The notes beneath the pieces are model-generated. The model was given only the letters and a program-made list of their open reading frames with translations. It did not search any database and had not been told where the DNA came from. This document shows positions 52,990-62,700 of a stretch of DNA of 64,000 bases, piece after piece (positions within the stretch are counted from its first letter, which is position 1; every line of letters starts with the position of its first letter). The stretch comes from Rubrivivax sp. GTDB taxonomy: Bacteria; Pseudomonadota; Gammaproteobacteria; Burkholderiales; Burkholderiaceae_C. Position numbers and translations under genes: made by a program. The stretch spans positions 55,923 through 119,922 of the forward strand of contig JALHMT010000016.1 in the NCBI GenBank assembly GCA_022843905.1, in the 5' to 3' direction.

Positions 52990-55833
52990 TCAAGACGGTT
53001 GCTTCAGCCCACCTTCCTTGCTCGAGGTGCCGTGCCCCGGCAGCTGCCCGGCGTCATGTGCTGCCTGCTCGGTTCGCGGCTGCCCTTCAACGCGCCGCAG
53101 CAGCCTCGAGAGGCCCTGTGGCAGCCTGTCGGACGGGCCGTGAATCTCGATCAGCCTGCAAGCCACCGCCGCCCAGTAGGGCAGCGACTGGATGGCCAGG
53201 ATGGCCATCCAGCCCAGGCGGCCGGTGTCGGTCGCGTCGCGGCTGATGGCCAGCAGGCAGATGCAGAACACCAGGCCGACCAGCAGGGCGAACTCCTCCT
53301 GGATGCCCTGCACGAAGCCTGTTCCTCCTGTTCCTCCTGTTCCCACTGTTCCCACTGTTCCCCCTGAGCCGGGGGCGGGCAGGTCGGCAGCCAACGCGGC
53401 CGTTGCCTTGGGCGTGATGTCGAACACCGCGCGCCGGCCACGCAAGCCCTGCAGCACGCCGCGCGCGATGCGGTGGGACAGCGCCATGCCAGCCACTGCA
53501 GCACCCAGCCGGTCGACCAGGCCACAGGGCACGCAGCGCGCGTACAAGAGCGGACCGGTCAGCAGCCGGGCCGAGAAGAACGCGATCAGCGGCACGGTCA
53601 ACAGCCACAGCGGCGGCTGGAAGGCGTTCGGGAAATACACCAGGCCCAGGCTGAAGGCGATCATGAGCACCGAGAACAGCAGGTGCAGCGCGTCGCCCAG
53701 CCAGGGCAGCCACCCGGCCAGGAAGTGATAGCGCTGGGCCAGCGTCAGCGGCGAACGGCCCAGCAGCGCTGGCGCGTGCAGCCTCAGGATCTGCATGCCG
53801 CCCTGGGCCCAGCGCTTGCGTTGCCGGGCGTAGGCGGCGAAGTTGTCGGGCACGCGACCGGCCCCCAGCACACGGTCGACATAGACCGCGCGGCGGCCGG
53901 CCTGCAGCAGCCGCAGGCCGAGCTCGGTGTCCTCGCACAGGCCGTCTTCGTTCCACTGCAGCCGGCGCAGGTCGGTCGCCCTCACCAGGCTCATGGTGCC
54001 GTGCTGGACGATGGCGTTGCGGGCGTTCCGGTGGTGCATGCCGATCCAGAAGAAGCCCTCGGTTTCCCACTTCATCATGCGTTCCAGGCTGTGGGCCGAG
54101 CCGATGCGGTGCGCCTGTGGGGACTGCACCGCGCCGACCTGCGGGCACTGCAGGTGGGCCTGCACGCACTTGAACCACTGCGGGTCGACCACGTAGTCGG
54201 CGTCCACCACCGCCACCCACTGCGCCGCCGGGTCGGTGAGCTTCAGGGCCTGGTTCAGGGCCCCGGCCTTGTAGCCGGGCAGCTGCACCCACTGGGCGAA
54301 GCGCAGGCGCGGGTCCTGGCGTTGCTGCATCCAGCCGGCCAGCTGCTCGCGTGCCTGGGCGCTGGTGGTGTTGTTGTCCACCACGATCACCTCGAAGGCC
54401 GGCCAGTCGAGGGCCAGCAGCGACTCCACGGCCTCGATCACCATGGCCGGCGGTTCATTGGCGCAGGCCAGGTGCACGCTGATGAAGGGCACGGCCGCGT
54501 GCGTGTCGGCTTGCGCGTCCGCAGGGTCTTGCGTGCCCGATGGCTCCGGCGCTGGCGCATCGGCAGGCCAGGCACTCGGCCAGAAGCGGTCGCAGAACTC
54601 GAAGGCCTGGGAGAAAAGGGTCGCGCTGATGAAGGCCAGCGCGGCCACCACCAGCACCAGGCCCACCACGTCGGTGGCGGTGAGGTAGTGGGCCAGCGGG
54701 ATGGACAGCAGCAGCACGCCCAGCGACACGATGGCCTGCACGGCCACGCAGAAGGCGACGCGCCCCGCCAGCCGCATGGCCGGCAGCGCCAGCAGCAGGC
54801 CCAGGCTGGCCAGCCCGCCCAGTGCGCTGGCCACCCCGGCCTTGTGCGCGGCCAGCGGGTCGTGCGCCACCGGCCCGGTCCAGGCGAACTTCGGGCTTCG
54901 CCAGGTGTCCCACACGCCCCAGTAGGCGCCCGCGCGGCCTTCGGTGGTGATCTTCCACGGCTGGTCGAAGGCTTCGATGAGGTAGTAGTCCAGCCCCGCG
55001 CGCGTGGCCTGCTGCAGGAACTGCCGCACGAACAGGGCCTGGTTGGCGGGCGTGGCCTTGGCTTCGCCCATCGCCGGGCCGTTGCTGGGCCAGCCGATCT
55101 CACCGACGACCACCTTGCGGCCAGGAAAGCGGGCCTGCACGCGCGCGATCTGCTGCAGGCTGGCCTGCACGGCCTCGTCGATGCTTGTCTTCTCCCAGTA
55201 GGGCAGCACGTGGATGGCGATGAAGTCCACATGCTGGGCCAGTTGCGGCTGTGCCAGCCAGACGTGCCAGGGCTCGGCGGTCGACACCTCGACCGTCGTG
55301 CCGCGCAGGGCCGTGCGCATCTCTGCGAGGTAGGTGACGAGCCGGTTGGGCGGCAGCGTGGCCTTGAGCTGGGTTTCGTTGCCCACCATCACGCGGTGCA
55401 CGTTGGGCTCCTTGCGCGCCAGTTCGATGGCTGCGGCCATTTCACGCCGGTTGGCGTCGAGCCGGTCGTCCAGCCACACGCCCAGCGTCACTTGCAGGCC
55501 CTGCGCGCGCGCCATCGCCGGCAGTTCGGGCTGATCGGCGGCGGAATAGGTGCGGATGCGGCGCGTGTGGCGCGCCATCAGGGCCAGGTCTTGTGCCAGG
55601 TCGGCAGCCGACGGCCGCTGGCCTTCGATCGGGCTTTGCCAGCGCTTGGCACCGTTGTAGGACAGCCCGGCCACCTGGCCGACGTGGTCCGGGGCCTGCG
55701 CCTGCCGGTCGAACAGATGCCACGCCAGCAGGTTGGCCAGGGCCACGGCGCAGGCGATGCCGACGGCCAGCAGCCCGCGCGCGGCCAGGTGCCGGGGGCC
55801 CGTCGAGCCCCCGGGCGGCGCCGCGCGGCTCAA
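52990..55833 (-). CDS. Fused GH17-GT2 membrane glucan synthase (NdvB/NdvC-like)
   Basis: 947 residues from a TTG at 55833 that overlaps the sulfatase stop as TTGA. One membrane helix (16-38) leads to a GH17 glucanase/transglycosylase domain (about 55-330) with acid/base Glu153 (GNETQ) and nucleophile Glu245 (VVGEIGWPSNG). Further helices (335-400) precede a GT2 domain with Asp544-Ala-Asp546, EDTELGLRLL (634-643) and QRKRW (671-675), then four or more helices. It resembles cyclic or linear β-(1,3)/(1,6)-glucan synthases. A 9-bp tandem repeat encodes Gly-Thr-Val/Gly near the C-terminus. Confidence 0.9.
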   Translation of the reverse strand: MSRAAPPGGSTGPRHLAARGLLAVGIACAVALANLLAWHLFDRQAQAPDHVGQVAGLSYNGAKRWQSPIEGQRPSAADLAQDLALMARHTRRIRTYSAADQPELPAMARAQGLQVTLGVWLDDRLDANRREMAAAIELARKEPNVHRVMVGNETQLKATLPPNRLVTYLAEMRTALRGTTVEVSTAEPWHVWLAQPQLAQHVDFIAIHVLPYWEKTSIDEAVQASLQQIARVQARFPGRKVVVGEIGWPSNGPAMGEAKATPANQALFVRQFLQQATRAGLDYYLIEAFDQPWKITTEGRAGAYWGVWDTWRSPKFAWTGPVAHDPLAAHKAGVASALGGLASLGLLLALPAMRLAGRVAFCVAVQAIVSLGVLLLSIPLAHYLTATDVVGLVLVVAALAFISATLFSQAFEFCDRFWPSAWPADAPAPEPSGTQDPADAQADTHAAVPFISVHLACANEPPAMVIEAVESLLALDWPAFEVIVVDNNTTSAQAREQLAGWMQQRQDPRLRFAQWVQLPGYKAGALNQALKLTDPAAQWVAVVDADYVVDPQWFKCVQAHLQCPQVGAVQSPQAHRIGSAHSLERMMKWETEGFFWIGMHHRNARNAIVQHGTMSLVRATDLRRLQWNEDGLCEDTELGLRLLQAGRRAVYVDRVLGAGRVPDNFAAYARQRKRWAQGGMQILRLHAPALLGRSPLTLAQRYHFLAGWLPWLGDALHLLFSVLMIAFSLGLVYFPNAFQPPLWLLTVPLIAFFSARLLTGPLLYARCVPCGLVDRLGAAVAGMALSHRIARGVLQGLRGRRAVFDITPKATAALAADLPAPGSGGTVGTVGTGGTGGTGFVQGIQEEFALLVGLVFCICLLAISRDATDTGRLGWMAILAIQSLPYWAAVACRLIEIHGPSDRLPQGLSRLLRRVEGQPRTEQAAHDAGQLPGHGTSSKEGGLKQPS
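53320..53364 (-). repeat. Five 9-bp tandem repeats inside the glucan synthase gene
   Basis: TGTTCCTCC twice, TGTTCCCAC twice, then TGTTCCCCC (plus strand). On the coding strand they encode GGTVGTVGTGGTGGTG. The unit is in frame, so copy changes alter protein length only, in a linker before the last membrane region. Confidence 0.9.
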
Positions 55834-57530
55834 CCCGGCCCCCGCGGCTGCGCCGACCGCTGCACCAGCGGCGCTGCGGGGTCGGGGCCGAAGCCGCCCA
55901 GCAGCAGGCTCGTCAGGTGATGCAGACCGCCCAGCACCTTGCGGTCGGGCCACAGGCCGTCAGAGAAGCCCTGCGCCTTGAAGCGCTCGAGCAGCGCGCG
56001 GTCGCGGCTGATGATGTGCACGGGCACGTCCCAGGGCGCGCGCTCGCCGGTGATGTTCGCGGTCGGCTGGTGGTCGCCCACCAGCACGGTGATGCTCTCG
56101 CGCGGTTCGGCCAGCCCGAAGTAGCCGTCCAGCCACCGGTACACGTAGTTGACGGTGGCCAGGTAGTCGCTGCGCATGTCCAGCCAGTTCACGCGGTGCT
56201 CGGCCACGGCCCGCAGGTCGGGTGCGTCGAAGGGTGAAGCTGTCAACGCGCGCTGCCAGTCGGGCTGGTAGGGCGGCACGGGGCTGAACGGAAAGTGCGA
56301 GCTGATGGTGGCGAAGAACAGCACGCGCGGCGCGCTGGTGCTTGTGCGCGGGAACAGTTGTTCGTAACGCGCCAGGGCCACCTGGTCGGGAATCTTCCAG
56401 AAGGTGATGGGCGGGCCCTCGTAGCCCAGCGCCGGGCCGTCGATGTAGGTGTCGAAACCGTAGAAGGCGTGTTCGGGCCAGGGCCAGGACACGGCGTGGT
56501 ACACGCCGAAGGTTTCGTAGCCGGCCTGCTTGAACAGGTGCAGCATGGTGGGCCTCTGCGTCGTCAGCAGCAGGTTGTGGCGCCGCGCGTCGGACAGGTC
56601 CACCCCCGACAGCAGGGACAGGTGCGCCAGGTCGGAAGCGCCACCGATCGTGGGCGAGCGGAAGAAGCCCGAGACCACGTGGCGGCCCGAGGCCGTCAAG
56701 GTGCGCTGCAGGGCGTGGCGTTGGGGGTCGGTGGCCGCGCGCGCCTGGGGGTGGTCGTAGAGCACCGCGCCGAAGGATTCCAGGAAGATGATGTTCACGT
56801 CGCGCCCGGCCAGGGCCGAGAACACGCCGGGGCCGTGGGTGCCCAGGGCGTCTTCCGTGGGCGTGATGGCCGGCAGCGCGTAGGCCAGGCGGCCGGGCGC
56901 GTGGGCGTCCCACAGCAGGCCCGCCTGCTGCGCGAACATCGGCAGTACGGCGTTGGACACCCAGCGCCCCGTGCCCGGCACCCAGGCCAGATGGGCGGCC
57001 ACCAGCAGCGCTGCGCCGAAGCTCAGCACCCAGGCGGAAAAGGTCCTCAGCGCCCACGGCACCAGGGTGTGCAGCAGCGCCTGCAGGCAGGTCCGCACCA
57101 GCGCGAACAGCAGCCACGCGGCGGCCAGCACCGCCGCCGCCACGGCCAGGCTCAGCCAGGCGGGATGGTCGGCGGCCGACACCCACAGGAAGCGCGGCAG
57201 TTGCGGCAGGTCCCAGTAGACGTTGATGGGCCGGCCGAGCAGGCTGGGCGCGGTGACGTCGGCGTAGCGGCCCAGGATCAGCCCGAACACCACCGCCGAC
57301 AGCGCCCACAGCAGGCGCCGCGACGGCAGCGGCTGGCGCACCGCCAGCCACAGCAGCAGCAGCCACAGGCCGACCAGCTCGGGCGCCAGCCGCGCCTGAA
57401 GCACCACGCCCGGTGTCGGCCACCAGGGCCCGAAGCTCAGCAGGGCGTTCAACACCAGCAAGGCGGCCAGGCCTTTCAGAACGGCGGGCCAGGTCAGGGG
57501 TCGGGGAGCGGCGGGACAGGGCTGGGGCAT
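55830..57530 (-). CDS. Membrane sulfatase-fold (LTA-synthase/OpgB-like) transferase
   Basis: 566 residues. Five or six N-terminal membrane helices (within 1-190) anchor a sulfatase-like domain (about 240-566): NIIFLESFG (Glu251), SPTIGGASDLAHLSLLSG (Thr294 is the candidate nucleophile) and GDHQPTANITG (Asp/His metal ligands). Similar enzymes transfer phosphoglycerol or phosphoethanolamine to glucans or lipids. ATG 57530 begins the hydrophobic region; GTG 57590 adds 20 basic residues. Coupling to a glucan synthase suggests it decorates that glucan. Confidence 0.85.
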   Translation of the reverse strand: MPQPCPAAPRPLTWPAVLKGLAALLVLNALLSFGPWWPTPGVVLQARLAPELVGLWLLLLWLAVRQPLPSRRLLWALSAVVFGLILGRYADVTAPSLLGRPINVYWDLPQLPRFLWVSAADHPAWLSLAVAAAVLAAAWLLFALVRTCLQALLHTLVPWALRTFSAWVLSFGAALLVAAHLAWVPGTGRWVSNAVLPMFAQQAGLLWDAHAPGRLAYALPAITPTEDALGTHGPGVFSALAGRDVNIIFLESFGAVLYDHPQARAATDPQRHALQRTLTASGRHVVSGFFRSPTIGGASDLAHLSLLSGVDLSDARRHNLLLTTQRPTMLHLFKQAGYETFGVYHAVSWPWPEHAFYGFDTYIDGPALGYEGPPITFWKIPDQVALARYEQLFPRTSTSAPRVLFFATISSHFPFSPVPPYQPDWQRALTASPFDAPDLRAVAEHRVNWLDMRSDYLATVNYVYRWLDGYFGLAEPRESITVLVGDHQPTANITGERAPWDVPVHIISRDRALLERFKAQGFSDGLWPDRKVLGGLHHLTSLLLGGFGPDPAAPLVQRSAQPRGPG

Positions 57531-57681
57531 GGGGCGTTGTTTGCGGGATCGGCCGGACGGCGGCGTGATGTCCTTGAGTCTGCCAGCCACGGCCTGGCCT
57601 TACCGCAGCGTCGTGTTTCGGCCGACCCCTCCGCCAGCATCGACCTGCGGCAAGCTGGACCGCAACGGGGAAGCGGAGACG

Positions 57682-57909
57682 ATGGCGCCGATCATGATGG
57701 CGCCGGCGTTCGCCGCCGGCTTTGCGGCGCAGCTGGTAAAACTGCCGCCCTTGACTGATTTCCTGGCAGCGGGCTTCATCGTCAACGCGCTGGGCTTCGC
57801 GAATGGTGCGGCGCTAGACACCAGCGGCCACCCGGGCGTGACGCTCCTGCGCGGCGAGGTGTGGGGTTCGGCCACGCTGCACATCGTGGGCTCGACGCGG
57901 CCACCCTGA
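57682..57909 (+). pseudogene. N-terminal stub of a CPA2 (Kef-type) cation:proton antiporter
   Basis: 75 codons: APAFAAGFAAQLVKLPPLTD, FLAAGFIVNALGFANGAAL, then GVTLLRGEVWGSATLHIVGS and stop. The LLxxPPLxGFLxAGFxxNALG region is typical of monovalent-cation antiporters of 380-600 residues; a gap appears after GVTLL and all later helices are missing. GGAG precedes the ATG, so it may still be translated. Confidence 0.7.
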
Positions 57910-57930
57910 GACTGCCTCACCACCCTGCCC

Positions 57931-59439
57931 ATGCACCCCATCGACCTGACCGTCATCGCCCTGTACCTGGCCCTCACCCTGGGCGTGGGCTGGTGGATGT
58001 CGCGCGGCGCCGGCAGCCGCACGGTGGACGGCTACTTCCTCGGCGCCCGCAACCTGCCGGCGGGGGCGGTGATGCTGTCCATCGTGGCCACCGAAACCTC
58101 GGCCATCACCGTCATCTCGCTGCCGGGCATCGCCGCGCGCGGCGACCTCGGCTTCCTGCAACTGGCGCTGGGCTACATCATCGGCCGCATCGCCGTGGCC
58201 TGGTGGCTGCTGCCCGGCTACTTCACCGGCCAGCAGCAAACCGCCTATGAACGGCTGCAGGTGCGCTTCGGCGTGCACACGCGGCAGCTGCTGTCGGCCA
58301 CCTTCCTGGTCACGCGCTTCCTGGCCGACGGGGTGCGCGTGTTCGCCGGCGCCGTGCCGCTGGCGCTGCTGACGGGCTGGGACATCGGCTGGGCCATCGT
58401 GCTGATGGGTGGGGTGACCCTGGCCTACACCTTCGCCGGCGGCCTGAAGGCGGTGGTGTGGGCCGATGCGCTGCAGCTGCTGGTCTACGTGGCGGGCGGT
58501 GCGGCGGCGTTGTGGCTGGCGCTGCAGATGGCGGCGGGCGAAGGCAGCGTGCAGGCGGTGTGGGAACGTGCAGCCCAGGCCGGCAAGCTGACGATCTTCG
58601 ACACCCGATGGTCGTTGACCGCGCCCTACACCCTGTTCGCGGCGCTGGTGGGCGGCGCGATGCTGTCCGCCGCCAGCCACGGCACCGACCAGATCATCGT
58701 GCAGCGCCTGCTGGCTACGCGTTCGCTGCGCGCGGCGCAGTGGGCGCTGGTGGGTTCGGGCGTGCTGGTGGCGGCGCAGTTCGCGCTGTTCCTGCTGCTG
58801 GGCACGGCGCTGTGGGCGGCCGGGCAGGCGCCCGAGGGCCTGGCGGGCGACCAGATCTTCCCGCGCTTCATCGTGCAGCACCTGCCGGTGGGGCTGGCCG
58901 GCCTGCTGATGGCGGGCATCCTGGCCGCGGCCATGAGCACGCTCAGTTCGTCGATCAGTGCGCTGGCGTCTTCGCTCACCAACGACCTCTACGCCAGCTT
59001 CACCGGCCGCCACGACAGCCTGCACCTGTTGCGCGTGGGACGGGCGTTCTCGCTGCTGTGGGGGGTGCTGCTGACGGCGGCGGCGCTGGGCTTTCACTTC
59101 CTGGCCAGCGCTCGCGACGCGCCGGTGGTGGTGCTGGCGCTGTCCATTGCTTCCATCACCTACGGCGCGCTGCTGGGCGCCTATGTGCTGGCCGGCGGCG
59201 GGCGGCCGGCCAGCACCGGGCAGGCCGCCCGCGGCTTGCAGGGGCGCGACGTCATCACCGGCGCGGTAGCGGCCGTGGCGGTGATGCTGGTGGTGGTGTT
59301 CGCCGCCCGGCTGTCTGCCGCCTTGCCCGCATGGGCCTGGCTGGAGCCGATGGGCCGGCTGGCCTTCCCGTGGTACGTGCCCCTGGGCACGGGGCTGACG
59401 GTGGCGGTGGCCTGGTTGAGTTGCGGGCTCCGGCGTTGA
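57931..59439 (+). CDS. Sodium:solute symporter (SSS family)
   Basis: 502 residues with about 13 hydrophobic segments. MHPIDLTVIALYLALTLGVG leads to GRNLP-type GARNLPAGAVMLSIVATETS, ADALQLLVYVAGG and SAASHGTDQIIVQRLLATRS, all SSS features. It couples sodium entry to uptake of a sugar, amino acid or carboxylate. The gene lies 21 nt after the antiporter stub and converges on a LysR stub. Confidence 0.93.
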   Translation: MHPIDLTVIALYLALTLGVGWWMSRGAGSRTVDGYFLGARNLPAGAVMLSIVATETSAITVISLPGIAARGDLGFLQLALGYIIGRIAVAWWLLPGYFTGQQQTAYERLQVRFGVHTRQLLSATFLVTRFLADGVRVFAGAVPLALLTGWDIGWAIVLMGGVTLAYTFAGGLKAVVWADALQLLVYVAGGAAALWLALQMAAGEGSVQAVWERAAQAGKLTIFDTRWSLTAPYTLFAALVGGAMLSAASHGTDQIIVQRLLATRSLRAAQWALVGSGVLVAAQFALFLLLGTALWAAGQAPEGLAGDQIFPRFIVQHLPVGLAGLLMAGILAAAMSTLSSSISALASSLTNDLYASFTGRHDSLHLLRVGRAFSLLWGVLLTAAALGFHFLASARDAPVVVLALSIASITYGALLGAYVLAGGGRPASTGQAARGLQGRDVITGAVAAVAVMLVVVFAARLSAALPAWAWLEPMGRLAFPWYVPLGTGLTVAVAWLSCGLRR

Positions 59440-59495
59440 CTGGGGGCTCGATCCGCGTGATCCAGGTACTGTCGGGCCACCCGGAGCTGGTGAAC

Positions 59496-59681
59496 GTCGG
59501 TCACCGACAGGCTGCGCGTGGTGCGATTGAGCAGGCGAACGCCCAACCGCAGTTCGAGCTGCCGGATGGTCTGGCTCAGGGCCGATGGCGTGATCTGCAG
59601 CGCCTGGGCAGCGCCGGTGAAACTGCCGTGCTCGACGATTCGGGTGAAGGCCTTGAGGTCGAAGTAGACGCTGCCTCGCAT
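59496..59681 (-). pseudogene. DNA-binding stub of a LysR regulator
   Basis: 62 codons of a normal LysR start: FDLKAFTRIVEHGSFTGAAQ, LQITPSALSQTIRQLELRLG and LNRTTRSLSVTD. After this the frame runs into sequence without LysR similarity, antisense to the symporter end. The effector domain is gone. Confidence 0.85.
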
Positions 59682-59766
59682 GCTGGATTCCTCTCTGGTG
59701 CGAGTATGGTGGTCGACGGGTCGACCCACTGCGCTCCTGCACACCGATCCCGGCCCCGGTTCGGGC

Positions 59767-62700
59767 TCATGCAGACGATGTGATGCCGCCTGCCGCCAGC
59801 AAAGCCCGGTTGACCGGGTTCAATTCGCGGAACCCGAGCAGGTAGCTTGGCGGTACATGCTCGAGGGCGGCCTGGATCCAGTCCACGCCGCTGCCCAGCG
59901 CTGCGTCGGCCGTGGCGTGATCACCACCGAAGAGCGCCGCCTGGTGGACCAGCCAGCAGAACTCCGCATGGCCCAGGTCCAGCGGCGGCGACGCCTGCGA
60001 GCACTGCCAGGCAGCGCGCGCATGCCGTGCCGCGCCGGTTCGGTCGCCGCCTCGGCGACAGGCGTCTGCGGCCCGCGCGTGGGCATGCACGATCACGGGC
60101 GGCACCACGGGCTGCTCGGCTTCGACCAGCAGCCTCAGGCTCAGCTGCAATGCCTCGGCGGGAGGCAGGTGCCCCGCCTGCAGCAGCAGCAAGCTGTGCC
60201 GATCCATCGGGGCCAGCGCAGCTTCATGGGCATCCAAGGCCTCCTGCAGCATCGCCAGGACGGGCCGGCCGGCCAGGTGTTGCAGCCGTGCTTCGATGCC
60301 TGTGCGCGTCACCCGTCGGCCGGCGTCTGCGCTGGGCGGCAAAGGGCTCAGGCAGGTGTGCGCCCGCGCGGCTTGTCCGAGCCGCAGGTAGACGTGTGCC
60401 AATCGGTGCTCGGCGATCGTCTGCCAGGTCGGCGGACCGCGCCGCCGAAAGTGATCTGCAGACCATTGCAGCATGTCCAATGCCTGACTGAAGCGCCCGC
60501 TGCCGTAGAAGTTGGGCGCGAGCTGCGTTTGCAGGACGGCGCCCGAGGCCGGTTGACCCTGCCGCCGCCAAAGGTCCAGGACGCGCTCACCCTCGGCGAT
60601 GGACTCGCGACGCCGACCCAGGGTGCCCAGGCAGGTCGACAGATTGAGCCGCTGCTCTGCTGCTTCGCCCAGCACACCGATGCTCTCGGCTGCCTCGGCC
60701 GCGATGGTGCAGGCGGAAAAAGCCCGCTCGTAGTCACCGGCCAGGTGCAGTGCATAGCCCTGGGCGCCGAAGAAGTCCAGCCGGGTCTGCAGCGTGGTCA
60801 CCGCTGCCGCGGGACCGGCATAGCGATCGAGCAAAGATGAGCTTTCCTGCGTCTGGCCGGCCAATGCCAGAGCCAAGCCGCACCAACCCGCAGCCGTCAA
60901 CTCGCTGTCGGTGTCTTCGAGGGCCGAGGCCAAAACCAGGGCTTCTCGCGCATCGACCAAGGCCGCGCTCGCCTCTCCTGCGTCGATCAGTGCCCGGGAC
61001 CGGACCAGCAGGGCGTGCAGCCGTCTCTTGTCCGTGTGGGCCAGACGCAGCAGCGCATCGACGCGAGCCTGTCGCGCATCGGCCGCTTCGCTGGTCATTG
61101 CCACGGCCACGCCGCCGCAGCGGGCTCGCCATACCCCATGCTCGTCAGCGGCCTTCTCGTGGCAGTCAGCGGCCTGGTCCCACCAGGCCAGCTCTTCGAG
61201 CGCGCGTGCGGTGGCCTGGGCGGAGGCGGCAGCCTGCTCGAAGGCCGCTGCGGCCTGCCGCCATTCACCGCCGGTTCGCCAATGCGCCGCCGTGAGGTCG
61301 GGCCGGGCGTCGTGCGACTGCAGGTACGCGGCGATCCTGCAGTGCAAAGGGCGGGCCATGGCCGCCGGAATCTGCTGCAGGGCGGCCTCGCGCACCAGAT
61401 CGAACAAGGCACCGTCCACCTGCAGCAGGTTGGCGCGCACCAGCGACTGCCAGGACTGCAGCAACTCCGCCTCGGATTGGCCCGTCACCGCTGCGGCCAG
61501 GGGCGCCGAGAACGCTGCGTGTGTCAGCGCAGCCACGTACAGCAGGGATCGGGCCGGCGCGGACAACCCGTTCAGTCGAGGCTGGATCAAGGCCACGAGC
61601 CGTGCCAGGTCAGGCTGCGCCATCGCCCCGATCGGATTCAGGTCTTCCAGGGTCGGCGTCGAGCGAAGGACTTCCAGGACCAGGAAGGGGTTGCCACCGG
61701 TCTGCTGGAAGAGGGCATCGGCCATGGCGGATCGCGTGCTGCCGGCCTCGGTGCCGATGTCCAGGGACGCCAGCAGCTTGACCAGGTCGGCCCGATCCAT
61801 CGGCAGCACGTCGATGCGTTCGACGGCCAGGGCCGAGTCGTGCGCTTCGAGCCAGGAAGCCAATGAGACCGGCACGGCCTGATCGCGCAGGCAGAAGATG
61901 AGCGGCGGGCGCGGTGTGGGCAGGTCCGTCAACCAGTGCAGCAGGGCCTGCATCGACGCATCGTCCGCCCACTGCAGGTCGTCGATCACCAGCGCCGGGC
62001 TGGCAGCAAAACCCCAGGGCTCGAGGGCCGCAGCCACGGCCTGCCGCAAGCGAAGCGGCTCGACGGACCGTGCGGGAGGCTCACCCCACTCGGGCACCAG
62101 GCGGGCCAGTTCAGAGGCGGCCCAGGCCGGGGGCTCGGGCCACCGCAGTCGCACCTGGCGCAACAGCCTGGCGAGCAGGGCGTAGGGGGCGCATTGTTCG
62201 TTCGCAAAGGCCTTCACCACGACCGTCGGGCCAGCCGAGCGCGCGAACTCGTCCGCAAGCCGGGTCTTGCCGACGCCGGCCTGGCCTTGCAGCACGATCA
62301 GGGCCCCGGCCGCCCACGCCTTCTGCATCTGCGCCCACGCGAGTTCACGTCCGACCAATCGCGGCGGGCGCGACAACGCCACGTCCAGCCGCGGCTTGGC
62401 AAGGGCAGGCGCCTGGCGTGCCAGGGTGAGCGGGAGCCCGCTGGCTTCGATCAAGGCCGCCAGGCGCCTGGTCTCTTCGCTCGGATCGGCGTCGATGGCC
62501 GTGCGCAAGGCCGCTGCACAGCGCGCGAAGGACGCCAAGGCCTGCGATCGGTCGCCCCGCAGATAGTGCAAGCGCATGCAGCGCCGGTGCGCCGCTTCGC
62601 TGAAGGGTTGGGCAATCAGCAGCCGGTCGGCCAGGCGGAGGGCAGCGTCCCAGTCGCCACTCGCCTCGAGTCGATCAGCTTCGCTGCTCAGGGCCTCGCG

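Noticed and set aside
53320..53364. CRISPR-like short repeats
   Set aside because: Units are 9 bp without spacers and keep a coding frame, so this is a VNTR. The 7-bp array at 26.26 kb is likewise not CRISPR.
53473..55920. 815-codon open frame on the plus strand
   Set aside because: Antisense to the GH17-GT2 gene, low-complexity and without recognisable domains; the minus-strand motifs are unambiguous.
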